From the NCBI GenBank assembly GCA_001598975.1, contig BBXU01001575.1, positions 1 to 45,682 of the forward strand: a DNA stretch of 45,682 nt, written 5' to 3'. A program made the translations under genes and the position numbers. Shown here piece by piece: positions 1 through 11,100 of this stretch. The notes under the pieces were generated by a model that had not been told where the DNA came from, did no database searches, and saw only the letters and a program-made list of their open reading frames with translations. Every line of letters starts with the position of its first letter. Position 1 is the stretch's first letter. Source of the stretch: Parachlorella kessleri. Its lineage: Eukaryota > Chlorophyta > Trebouxiophyceae > Chlorellales > Chlorellaceae.

Positions 1-45
1 CACACACACACCCCAAACCCACCCACCCAACCCACCCACCCAATC
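1..45. repeat. CA and CCCA simple repeat at window start
   Basis: CACACACACA is followed by AACCCACCCACCC units. It lies in the PGRL1 intron after exon 4, close to the donor at 85-80. Confidence 0.9.
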
Positions 46-85
46 CCCGCACAGCAGCGCCAAGGGGCAGCCATTTGGTACTCAC

Positions 86-1637
86 TATGAGCGCGGGCGG
101 GATGTTGAGGCCAACCATCTTCAAGTAGTCCACCTCCGCGTCGCTATACATAGCCTGAGAGCGCAGGCTGCAACGCGGTCCCTGGGCAGTGACAATGCTC
201 CCGGCCTGGCGTAGCCGCTGCCTCAACGCATCATAGTCTGCGTTGCTGATGACGGGCTTGCCGGCATCAAAGGCTCGCTTTGCCTCCAGGAACCGCTGCT
301 CATCGGAGCTGCACGGCACACACAAAACCCCATCATCGGTGGCCTCATCTGTGGCCCAGACAGGGCAAAACAGCGCACGACATGGGAACCCAGCATGGAA
401 AGTAACCAAGAGCGAAGCTGCAATTCCCGTGGCAAGGCACCACACTGCATCAGCGCATACTCCACTGGACACTGTCTGCCTGCAGCACTGACGTAACCTG
501 CCAAACACCACAAGCCTACCTGAGGAGGACAACCTTGCTGCCCTCCCATTGCAGCTCCTCCTTAAGGTTGTCAAACTCCTCATTGCTGACTGCAGGCTTG
601 TCACCATAATAGAATGCCTGCAGATTCCCCAGGGGAGTCACGCATATACCCTGTCTGGCTCACCTGTGTCAGGATCTCAAGTGTCCCAACCTGCCCACTG
701 CACGCTAGGCTACCAAGCACAAGTGGTAGCAGTGTAGTTGCTGTCACTGCCAGGCAGCACGCAGAACGCACGCTACACAAATCTTGGATGGAAAGCAGGG
801 CAAGTGACCCACCGAAAGTGCCTGCAAGCAAGAAGATGCAAATGACTCAGTCAACCACAAATAAAATATTAGTATACATATATACGCCCAGGGCCAAGTC
901 CGCCCCAGGTACATATGTTCCCTCCAACTTTCTGGGCCAACACTGTCGTTTATGCTCTGTACTTGCAATTTGTTCCCTCCTTTTCGACTCTGTCTGCTTG
1001 TTGACGCAGCTGGCACCCGCCAAACTGCTGTCTGACCCCTTTCTGTTATGTGCATTTCCATTAAAATGACTCAGTGTGCCACCAACGGCTTGTGGGAGCC
1101 AACAGGTGGCGATCACCTACACTGCCGTTTGCAAAGCCATGTCACGGCAACGGAAGTGTGGCTCCCCCTTTGTCTCTCCCAAGTACTCTGCCCCAGCCGC
1201 ACCTCGAGGAATAGCTGCTCTTTCTCTCCTAGTGTCAGCTCCTTAATGGGCCTCTTGCCCTCAGCGTCGATGCTGCAGTAAGCATTCACGTTGCCATCCA
1301 CCACCTCTGCAAAGCCAATAACCACGTCGTGGGAAAGGCAAGCATGCAGCTTGGCTCAGTATACAACGTTGCTTGGTTTGTACGTGGAGACCTGCTTTTC
1401 CTGTCGCAGGCATCCCCGGAACAGAGAAAGTAAGTCCAGGAGCACAGCGATTAGGTGAGAGATAGACGAGCCACTAGTCGCCTGAAGAGTGTGCGCCAAC
1501 AGCGATCAGCCTGCAGACTTACCCTCCTGCTTAGCGGTCTGTGCATAGATTCGAAGTCTCCTATGAATGCGAGGTGCACAAGCCGGCCTCGCCAGCTGCA
1601 CCGGTCCTGTAGCCTGAGGGTGCAGGAGAGCTTTCAT
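86..1637 (-). CDS. PGRL1: PGRL1-like protein, cyclic electron flow around photosystem I (5' part; continues beyond window start)
   Basis: Four exons join in phase (1637-1523, 1306-1203, 617-520, 308-86) and give the first 180 residues. PGRL1 is a thylakoid membrane protein that works with PGR5 in the antimycin-sensitive route of cyclic electron flow around photosystem I; this is family knowledge. Visible here: a basic, acid-free presequence of about 30 residues starting MKALLHPQ, fitting a chloroplast transit peptide; then LTLGEKEQLFLEAFYYG, GSKVVLLSSDEQRFLEA and GPRCSLRSQAMYSDAEVDYL, all closely matching plant PGRL1. The last visible exon ends at NIPPALI followed by a GTGAGT donor, just where the first transmembrane helix should begin. 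Both membrane spans and the C-terminal CxxC region therefore lie outside the window. The start is the first ATG, and exon 1 ends at a GTAAGT donor. The identification is secure; 3' exons are not seen. Confidence 0.93.
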
Positions 1638-2191
1638 GCTGCAGAACAAACCAAAGCCGATTAACCTTGACCTTGGGAAGGAGGTTCAGATGGGGGATGC
1701 AAGCGCGCTCTGAATCGTTCCCGCCAGTTGTTTGCATGGCTGGTGGCAGCTACTGTACCCCTCGCTTACAAGCTGTTTAGCAAGGCTAGAACTCCTACTG
1801 GGCATCTCTGCCAGTCTGACCAGTTATCATAACTTTGAATCTGCTGACTCCTGGTATGCCAAGATTCAAAGGAATATCAAGCAGGGACCACATGTAATAC
1901 ACTGGAAGGGGCAAATAACACAGTGCCGTCAGGAAGCATTGCCCTCACCATCGTTAGGCCCTGCAAATGCTGCCAGACATGCTCACTGAGAAAGGCATTA
2001 AGTCTGGCTGTCCACCTTGCTCGGGAGAGTATTCAGTCAGAAGGAGTTAGTGCGAATGCGCCGTCTGCAATACATCTCAGTTCTGTAGACGACAAGCACA
2101 AGTTGAGCTCCTGCGCTGCCTAGAAGTACATGCCCCACCAAGTCAGTCATGTCACTGTAAGCGAGCATGCTCTAGGAGATACCCAGAACCA
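1638..2191. other. Spacer between SMC6 3' end and PGRL1 5' end
   Basis: This 554-base spacer lies between two genes read in the same direction. On the minus strand a TGTAA hexamer-like signal lies at 1770-1766, about 420 bases after the SMC6 stop. It leaves about 130 bases for the PGRL1 promoter and leader. I see no other gene here; short open frames show no conserved motif. Confidence 0.6.
1766..1770 (-). terminator. Putative TGTAA poly(A) signal of SMC6
   Basis: TGTAA is the usual polyadenylation signal of chlorophyte algae. This is the only minus-strand copy between the SMC6 stop and the PGRL1 start. It implies a 3' untranslated region of roughly 430 bases. Confidence 0.45.
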
Positions 2192-5100
2192 TCAGGCATG
2201 GGTTGCGTTCTGTCGAGCTGGCCGCATCTGGACAACCCTCACAAAGTCCTCTGGCAGGTTGATGCCCGTGCGCTTGCAGCCCTGCTTGGCATCCTCGACT
2301 GCTGCTATGTCCTGCAAAGAAATGGTAGTGGGAGTATGGTAATTGTGTATACGTCATAAGAGGGAAGGGGGGGGAGAGGTAATTTGTTTTTTCTCACTCT
2401 AACCAGCATGCACAGTTAAGCTGGGCATGCCACTCTGCTAGCCCGCTGCCATTTCGCACAGTCTTCCTAGAGCGGCAATGGAGCCGCAGGACCAGCTGTA
2501 AAAGACCTGCAACCAACCTCATGGTAGTATTACCTGAGGGGTCAGGAAGACGAACTGCAGGTCTGAGCACTCATGTGCAAACTGGAATAGGGATTCCATG
2601 GCCACGCGGCGGTTGATGGCGTCCATGTAGACATCGAACTCGTCGGCACAGCTGCATGGGCAGGGCAGCAGCCGACCAGTGAGCAGCTATGCATGGCGTG
2701 CTGAGGCCAGGGCACATGCGGTGATCAACGGGTTCACAAAACGCAAGTTTGCAGGTGGTTCAATGGTAAGCTGAGCAGTGGTCAACGCAGCTGCAGATGG
2801 GCAGCAGTCGGCAGGGGAGGGGCTGTAGGGACAAGCTTGGACAGCATGGACCTCCCTATGGGTTGCGAATGGAGAAGCGCATGCAACATCCAGCAGTAAA
2901 AATTGCAGCCTTTAAACACCAAGCAAGCCTGGGCAGGGGCATACGACAGTCAACTCACCGGAACGGCATGTCAGTCTGTGCTCCCAAGGCCTGCATGGGA
3001 GAACAATCGATGCCAATAGTAAGCACTGCTGCTGTGTGCTCAGCTGATAAAGGCGCCAGGAAGCTGTTCAAGGGGCGCAAGGCAAGCTTACACATGCTGG
3101 TAACAGGCCCTTCATGGACTGAATGCCATCACATTGTAACTGCAATAGCTGCAGACAGTTGCACTGTAGCATGTTTTTGCACCCACCTTCTTCACCTGCA
3201 CAGCTTGACAACCCTGTTTTAGCACTACTTGGCATTTTGTAAAATAGGTAGATGCCAGCAATGATAAGCCAGTGCACCTACCAGCGTGAAGGCGACTGTG
3301 GTATACGACCGCTCCCCGCCCGACAGCTGCTTCAAGTCCTTCACCTTGCCACTGTCACCGCCGCTCTTGCCGCCAATCTGGACCTGCGAGCGGTGCACAG
3401 CAGTTGCCTTTGTTGGGCACCTTTTGTCTTCTCAATGCGATTTCTGAATACCTTACCACTGTGGCGTGGTGGGGAATAGATTTCCCCAACACGTGCTCTA
3501 AATGCCTGCTGACGACGGCCTCCAGCCATCATGGCAACTTGCCACCACAGCAAGACCGGCATGTACAAACCTTGAGCTGCAGCGTCTGCGCGTCCGTGTC
3601 CAGCTTGATGGAACCCAGGTGGCCCTTGCGCGCCATGTAGTAGTTGAAGCGCTTGTTGACTGCCTCGCTCACGGTGCCAAACAGCTGCACATGTGGTAAA
3701 GCGGGGAAGCACGGCACGTACTTAAACGGAACCCAATACCTTGGTGACCCACGAAAGCCGTGTATCAGGCTCTCCTGTCACGGCCATGTTGCGGCAGCGT
3801 GCGCAAACAGAACCACTACCAAGTTGAGCAGAAGTACCTGCGGGTCAGCGCTCCCACAATTTCATGTGCATAGCGACGCTGAGCCTGCCACAGTATAGCA
3901 TCATGTCTGACCGAACATTGATCGATGACAGAAGCTATTCTGGCTCAATATCATATTTTTTAATATAGCCCACCCCACCTTGGCCAGCTTGTCAAAGCGG
4001 CGCTGCAGCGCTGTAGTCATGAGGGAGTGGGCGGTGAGTGCTGCCTGGAAGCGCCGCCCGTCGCTGTTCATCTTGCCCTGCACCGCCTCGTTCCTAACCT
4101 GCAGGGAATGCCGCAGAGTTCCACATTTACCGACCCTGGCAAGTGGAGCAGATGCGAATCAGCAGCTTGTGGTTCGCCTCTTCATGCATGTGCCCGCATG
4201 GCTCTGTGATATCGTGCAAATCCTTGGGAAGTCGAGCTTCTGCCAGATATTCCTCCACTTTTGCGTGTTCCACGTTCAATCGACAACATCTTATGTATTA
4301 GTAACGCAGGCAGGCAGCCCACCTCAAGGTCCGCCAGCGTCCCTCCCGCCTGCCGCTCATGATCCGTAACCTTCTTCTGCAGCCTCTCTACCTTCTTGCG
4401 CATGATCTACACAGCCCAGACAAGGCATCCAGGCTTACATACTTACGTTTGGCCATGGTTTCCCTGCAGGAGCTGTGGCCTGCACCGACTACAATATATG
4501 CCAACCTAGGCAAAATGGCTGGATTTCCCCATATCTATACCTGGGCATGCACCACCATTCCTCAATTCTATCCTCAGTCTTGACTCAGCCCTCTTCTGAT
4601 TTTCTCCCATACGACTCCCAAGGGCAGTATCCTTGGGAGTCGGGTGCATTCTAGTAAGACTCCTTTCCGTGCCAACAAGTCCATACCCACTTTGACTGTG
4701 AACCAGCGCTCCAGCTTCTCATCATCCATCCCCTCCTTTTCTCTCAGCCCTGCCGCCAGGGCATCTTTGCAAGCAGCAGCCTCCTCTCGGGTACACAACT
4801 GCACATCGAGAAACGCAACTAGCATCTGTATGTGAAGCATTTCTACTAATGTGCCGGCGTGCTAACTGCAATATGTGCTGGCAGCTTGTGCCCCATTCCT
4901 GAGAAATGCGAGAAAACTCTCTACAGCCCTGCCAGCAACCATTCCTACACTTGTGTCACTACACCACCCTCAGCTGGATGTGCAGCAGCTGGGAGAGCAC
5001 ACAGACCTGAGGCGTCATCTCCAGCAGCGTTTCCAGCACTTGCTGCTGCTCTGCCAGCTGCTGCTCCAGCTGGGCCTTCTGGCGCTGGATCAGTTGGCAG

Positions 5101-8100
5101 TTCTCAGTAGCCGCCAGCAGCTCTGCCTCCACCTGCAGGTTACAGATGTATGCCCCATAACTTCACCCTAGAGCTTTTACTAGCTTGACCAGTCTACTAA
5201 CAGGCAGAGAACTCCTGGCACGCCGTCATGCCAGACCCAGCTTAGCTAGCCCGCACATCAAGCCAGCAATGACAATAATATGTAGCTTTTGGGACAAAAT
5301 ATGCTGCAGGATGCACACACATTTGCTGTCAGCTGCGGAAACTACGCTTTTCCAGCTGATGCCAAGGCATGCACATTGGCGCTGTCACACTGGGGGGTGG
5401 CACTGGAGACTCACATCTGGAAATATGGTATAAGCCACCTTGCGGCCCGACTAAGGTCCCTCTGAGACTGATTCTATAACTTCTCAAGCTCAAATTCAGT
5501 GGTGTGTCCAGCATGTCATCAGGTCCCCTTCTCTCCTGTGCACGCAGCATTGGACCTCACCTGTGCGACCTGCTCCTGGTCCGCCTGGTAGTTTGTCACA
5601 AATTGTGCATTCTCATCAGCCAGCCTGTCCAGCTCCTCCCTGCAGGCAGGCAATGCAAAGGCAGCGCTGAGCCGTGCCGGGCGCATGGACCATGCATGGT
5701 GGCAGGAACAGCAGCTTGCACTGAGTGATGAAGGAGTCCTGGGTCATCTGTCGCCGATGTGGCGGCCGTGGTGCCACCCAACGGTTACGGTAGCTGTGCA
5801 TCAGGGGCACCCCGGCAACTCCATCTTATTTTGACGATGTTGAAAAGCCCACATCCAACAGGGCGTGCCAAGGCCTGCAGCGCTTACTTCTTGCTCAGGA
5901 AGGCTTCATGTGCCTCTTGCTGCCCGCGCTCTGCTGCCTGCAGCTCCTGTTCTTTCTCCCCCAGCTGCTGCTCCAGGTCCACCACAGCCTGCAGCCACAA
6001 GATGATGACAATTATTTGATGAGACACAGCTGCATGTTCCTTGAAACACTTGACAACCTTGACAACAACTATCGTAGCCTCTGAGCGGCGGGCAGGCTTG
6101 TTGTTCCGCCTACCTGTGGCCGACGAGCAAGGCAGTGCGAAATCACAGCAGGCACTTCGCACCACCATCTTGATGTGCAGGGGATGGAGCCAAGGCTGCC
6201 AACCAACCTGAGTGGCTTCCAGGATCTCCCGCTGCACCTCGTCCTCTGCACTGCCGCCGTCGGCAGCGGCCTGGCTGGCTGCAAGCTCCGGGGGCGGCTG
6301 GCTGAGCAGCTGCTCTAGCTGGTACCTCGTGCGGTGCTGCAAAGGCAGTGAGAGGCCTTGATGCAAGCATGCACAGCCTCGACGACAGCAGCACACATCT
6401 ATCGAGCTGAGAGGCACTGCTGCTTGGATCGGTGCCTGTTGATGCGGAACATACCCACCGTCACAAGGCATACACTTATGGAAAACAACATATGATGTGC
6501 AGGGAACGGTTGCTGATGCCCAGGGTTGACAAGAAGGTACCAACACCATGAGGTACCAACACTGCTCTCAAGGATCCACAAAGGCCTCCAGACTTTGCTC
6601 ACCGTCTGCGTCTGCAGGCCAGCGTACGCCACCCTAGCAGCCTTGGCCGCCTCCCCTGCCTGTCCCAACCGCTGGTTGGCCGCCTGCAGCTCCAGGTTCA
6701 GCTGGGAGGCTTCCTGCTGAAGCTGCTGCAGCTGTCCCTTCAGGGCCTGGTCCTGTACAAGGGCGGCACAATGCTGGTGGACACCTAGGAACACGAGCGC
6801 CTCAGGGATTCTACTGACCGCAAGGCAAGCGGGTGCAACCCCAGTGAGGAAGAGCATGATACATGCAAATGACGTGATTCACATATGTATATATTCCTGT
6901 ATCTATAGGTATATAGAGAGAGTGCCTCACTTCCCAGACACAGCCACTACCTGGGCCAGACCCTGCTATACCTGGTCCTGAGCATCTGCACCGAGCCTGG
7001 GGGCCTGGTACTGCATCCAGAAGGGTGGCCCTAAGCTGGACTCGGTCTTGCCCCTGCGAGGGATCGAGCAGGAGGCGGTTTTGCATAGGGATTGAATACT
7101 GCTTGTGATTGCGCAGCCACGGAGACTGATTAGAGGGTTGTGGAGGCATTCATTTAAGAGCTATGAGAAGTGGGGTGCATGACCTGCGTTGAACCCAAAT
7201 GCAGCATATGCCAGCAGCTGTTCCTGAGAGAGCTGTCCTCAAAGACTTTGCACACACCCTGCATGACCTCCAAGCCAGAGATCCGGGAGCTGTGGAGATA
7301 TGAGAGAGACGTACTGGCTGAGGCATGAGAGCAAGACTAAAGAGCGTGCCTACCACCTCAAGCCCATTCACTTTTGAGTCGCACTACTTGCCCCCACGAA
7401 CAAGGGCAGTCTCTGCTCAAGTCACCTTCTGTAGTATTTGTTGCCCTGCAGGCCAAAGCAGTTGGAGACGTTGGGGGTGCGCCACCCCAGCCTCTTGCCG
7501 TCTTCGTGGGTTTCACACAGCGCCACCCGCTCGATGTGTGCCTGCATATGGGGTACGTGCTTAAGGTTGACGAGAGTGGTAAGGGAGCACCTGAGGGTGC
7601 ACCATTTGCTCAATTCAACCCTCACACACCCACGCTGCTCTATGGGCGCCCTTCACTGAAGCCCACTAGAGAGGGTAGACACTGACAGACCTAAAACAGC
7701 ACTTCATATGTTGACGCCGAGAACCACAACACCAGGGTTCAGGGGTGAGTTAGCGGACCCACCACATCAATGAGGTGGTTGATCACGGTGTGGGCCTGCT
7801 GCGGGTGGGAGCAGCTCAGCATGCGCAGCAGGGTGGGCACACTGCCGGGCGGCTGGGCGCCGGCGGGAACCTGGTATGCAGGCAGGTCAAACTTGACGGC
7901 TGTCACGCTGGGCTTCTTGTACCCTGCAGGCAGGTGCAGGGTGGTGGGCCCAGGTATGGTTAAAGAGGCGACAGGCGTCTCAGGAGCCCAGAGTAAAGCC
8001 TCCATGCATGCAATAATCCAAGTACACTGATGATGCGAGGCACTGGTTGAAAGCTGCATAAGGCCGAGGCTTTCGTGGTGCTAGAACTTTTTTTTCCCCA

Positions 8101-11100
8101 GGAGCACACCTGTGAGCCCGGACTGGCGCACAAGCTGCTGCAGCAGCCTGCAGTCGTGCAGGTCACACACCAGGAAGGCGTTGAGGCTCAGGCTCAGTGC
8201 TGCCTCCACAGCCCGGGCGTACCTGCGCAGCAGCGGGCAGGATCTGTTGGCCATAGCCTTGTGGACTACCAAGGCTGGCATACTGAGGTGGTGCAAGCCC
8301 ACTGGACTTGAGACAGTTGTCGTCAGCAGGGCGCATGACCGAAGCGCTCCTGAAGGCTACGTGCTGCAAGCCGCAGCCAAGCATGCCACCCTTCCTTTGA
8401 GAATGGTCTGAGCACTCATGGCTGAGGCTGTCATCAGATGATGACCGCCCACCGACCGCTGAAGCACGCAATGTGCATGGGTGCCCTCGAGCTCACCAAA
8501 CCCCTGCAAAAAACTGGCCCCCCCTGCTCACTTGTTGTCCTTGAGCACCAGGTAATGGCCAAGGGGCCCTATCGGGGGCTTGTGGAAGCGGCCCCTGCTC
8601 CGTTGGATCATCCCCACCAGTTCCACCATTTGAGTCCCACCAAAGCGTGCCAGCGCATTCTTCTTGGCGTGCTTCGCCTGCTGCAGGTTCTCCATGACAC
8701 GCTTCACCTGCAAAAGCATGAAATGCAAAGGGGAAAGAAGGTTCTCTATTTACAAAGCAAGTTTGAGACACAGCCAAGGGTGTACCCTTTTGGGTTATTG
8801 ACCACATGGGCAACAGTATATCAAGAATAGATAGCACGGTCGTCTGAAGCACTAAATGTGATACTGTGTAGGTATTTCACTTGTTGTTTGCTAAAGAATC
8901 GGTTGGTGAACCAGACCCCAGGTGAGATTTGGCCTCACCTGAGTGCTATTGGTGCGCAGGTCTTGCTTTACCCGTGCCTCCATGTCAACCGCCTCCTGCA
9001 ACTCCGCATCAGCCTGGGACTTGGCCTCAGTAGCTGCCTTGGCCTGCACACACCCAGGAATGCAAGAAGAGGCATTAAACGGCCAATCCCCAGAGCCTTG
9101 GCCTTCCTTATCTGCTGCCCCTGGTCTGCAGCCAGGCTTGTAAACGGGCACCAGGCTTCTGTTCCAGGATCAGTGTGGCTCGGCCCAACCAGACTCGATG
9201 TCATCAGCAGAGCAACAAGAGCTAGGTTGCGCTCTACGCACCTGCGTTTGCACCGCCTTGTGCTGTCTATCTGCCTCCTCCAGCTTGTGTGTGTACTCCA
9301 TGGTGATGGCCTGGGTGTCTGCCATCATCTCACTGGCCGTCTCTTGTACTGCCGCCAGCAGGGACTGCAGGACAAGGTCGGAATGCATACACTAAATGCC
9401 TGCAATGCCAGCACGGTCGTCACCTTGCGCACGCTTCCTCTAGCTAATCGCTGGATGTGCAACAGCTCGCGCTTGGCCAGTCACGGTGGGTCAGCCACGA
9501 GCACCCCAGAAAGCCAATATAAACAACGTTGACTTCTTACGCCCCTCATCTTTCCTTTCTCCTCTCTCATGGTACCAGCCAGCTTCTTGAGGGCCAGCTG
9601 CATAGGAAGCCTTGCAGGGAAATGGGAACCAATCTTGCTACCCTGCGCCCTGCCTCATCCTGCAGCTGCCACCAGATGCGGGGCAGCGTCTGCTCAACCA
9701 GCCACAGAGGGTAAGCAATCCAATGGTGAAAAACATGGCAATCTCACCTCCTTTCGCCCCGCCTCGTCCTCCAGCCGCTTCTGGATGTGGGACAGCTTGC
9801 GCTTGGCCAGCCCCACCAGCTTGTGCGCTTCCGCCCGCTGCGCTTTGAACTGCTCCAGCTCAACGGAGAGTCCCTGGGCGCGGTGCGTGAAGTTGAGCAG
9901 GAACTGCTCCTGCAACAGAGGTTCCCAGCAGGGCAGGAGGAGTGTAAGTACAGTGGGCAGTAGCCTCTGCCTTAGTCACTAAGGCCGCTGCATGAAGTCT
10001 GCGAGAGGAGTGTGTCAAAACACGATATAAGCAGTCGTACAGCCAGGGATCCGTAGTAGGTGACAAACAGTCAGATGGGTCACTGCAGGGAACTAAAGGC
10101 AGCAACAAGGCACCCACTGTCGAGGAGTGTATCAAAACCCGATATAAGCAGTCGTACGGCCAGGGATCCGTGGTAGGTGACAAACAGTCAGATGGGTCAC
10201 TGCAGGGAACTAAAGGCAGCAACAAGGCACCCATTGTCGCCAGGAATCCAGGACCATGCCCAAAATGTGCAGCAGGGTCAGCCTTCATCCTGAGCCAGCA
10301 CTCCACCCACCTTCTCCTCGGCGCCTTGTTTCAGGGCATTGTACCGGGTCTGCAGCTCTTCCACCTTGACATTGGTGTCTGCAAGCCGCTGCGGCACTAT
10401 GGTGCCCAGCGCCTGCTCCAGGCTGTCCACGCTGCGCTGGTGGTCATCAATTAGAGCCCAGGCCAGCACCTGCAAAGCTCGGCAGTGCAATGGTGTGCAT
10501 GGGCTGGTGGCTAGCACTGTTTCAATTTGCCATTGCTGCATTGTGTGGTACAAAGAAGGTCCAGGTCACCACATGCTTCAGCTGCCTGCAATGGTAAATG
10601 CATCCAGCACGGTTCCCAGGCGTAGATGAAGAGGAAAGACTTCCATGCCACTGCTCTATCTAGCGTGCGGAATCTACACAGGTGGCCATTACGCAGCATT
10701 GAGAAGCTAATTGCATCCAAGAAGTGGCAAGCTGGAGCAGAAAATTCATGCGAGGGCATGTTCTGACGGAATATAGTTGTGGCCTTAACCAGCGTCCGAG
10801 CCAAAACCTACTGCGATGTACAAAGGATAGAAGCCCCCAAAGCCATCTTGCATTTAACAATTGGGTCACATCTTCTTCTTTCACTCACTCACGCAAGCAG
10901 TGGCATTGTCGCCGCTCGTGCAAGATGATCGTACCTGCTCATACTGCCTAATCTCGCAGCGCCAGACCTCCAGCCCTCGCAGGGCCTCCAGAGCTTTGGC
11001 GAGTTCATCATGCTCCTTCTGCATGACCTCGTACTCAGCTCGGATCTGCATACGCATTAATTGCAATGGCCATGAAGAGCATGGTCTGTTTATGCCTTGA

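Noticed and set aside
7184..7289. Possible extra exon in the SMC6 hinge (acceptor CCACAG, donor CAG|GTCATG)
   Set aside because: It has 106 bases, so inserting it between exons 19 and 20 would break the frame. Exons 19 and 20 already join in phase at a conserved hinge segment (KYYRRGKTESSLG).
9860..10306. Minus-strand open frame of 148 codons covering the 117-bp repeat
   Set aside because: It overlaps the true exon 13 in another frame and has no SMC or other domain. The flanking exons splice cleanly without it.
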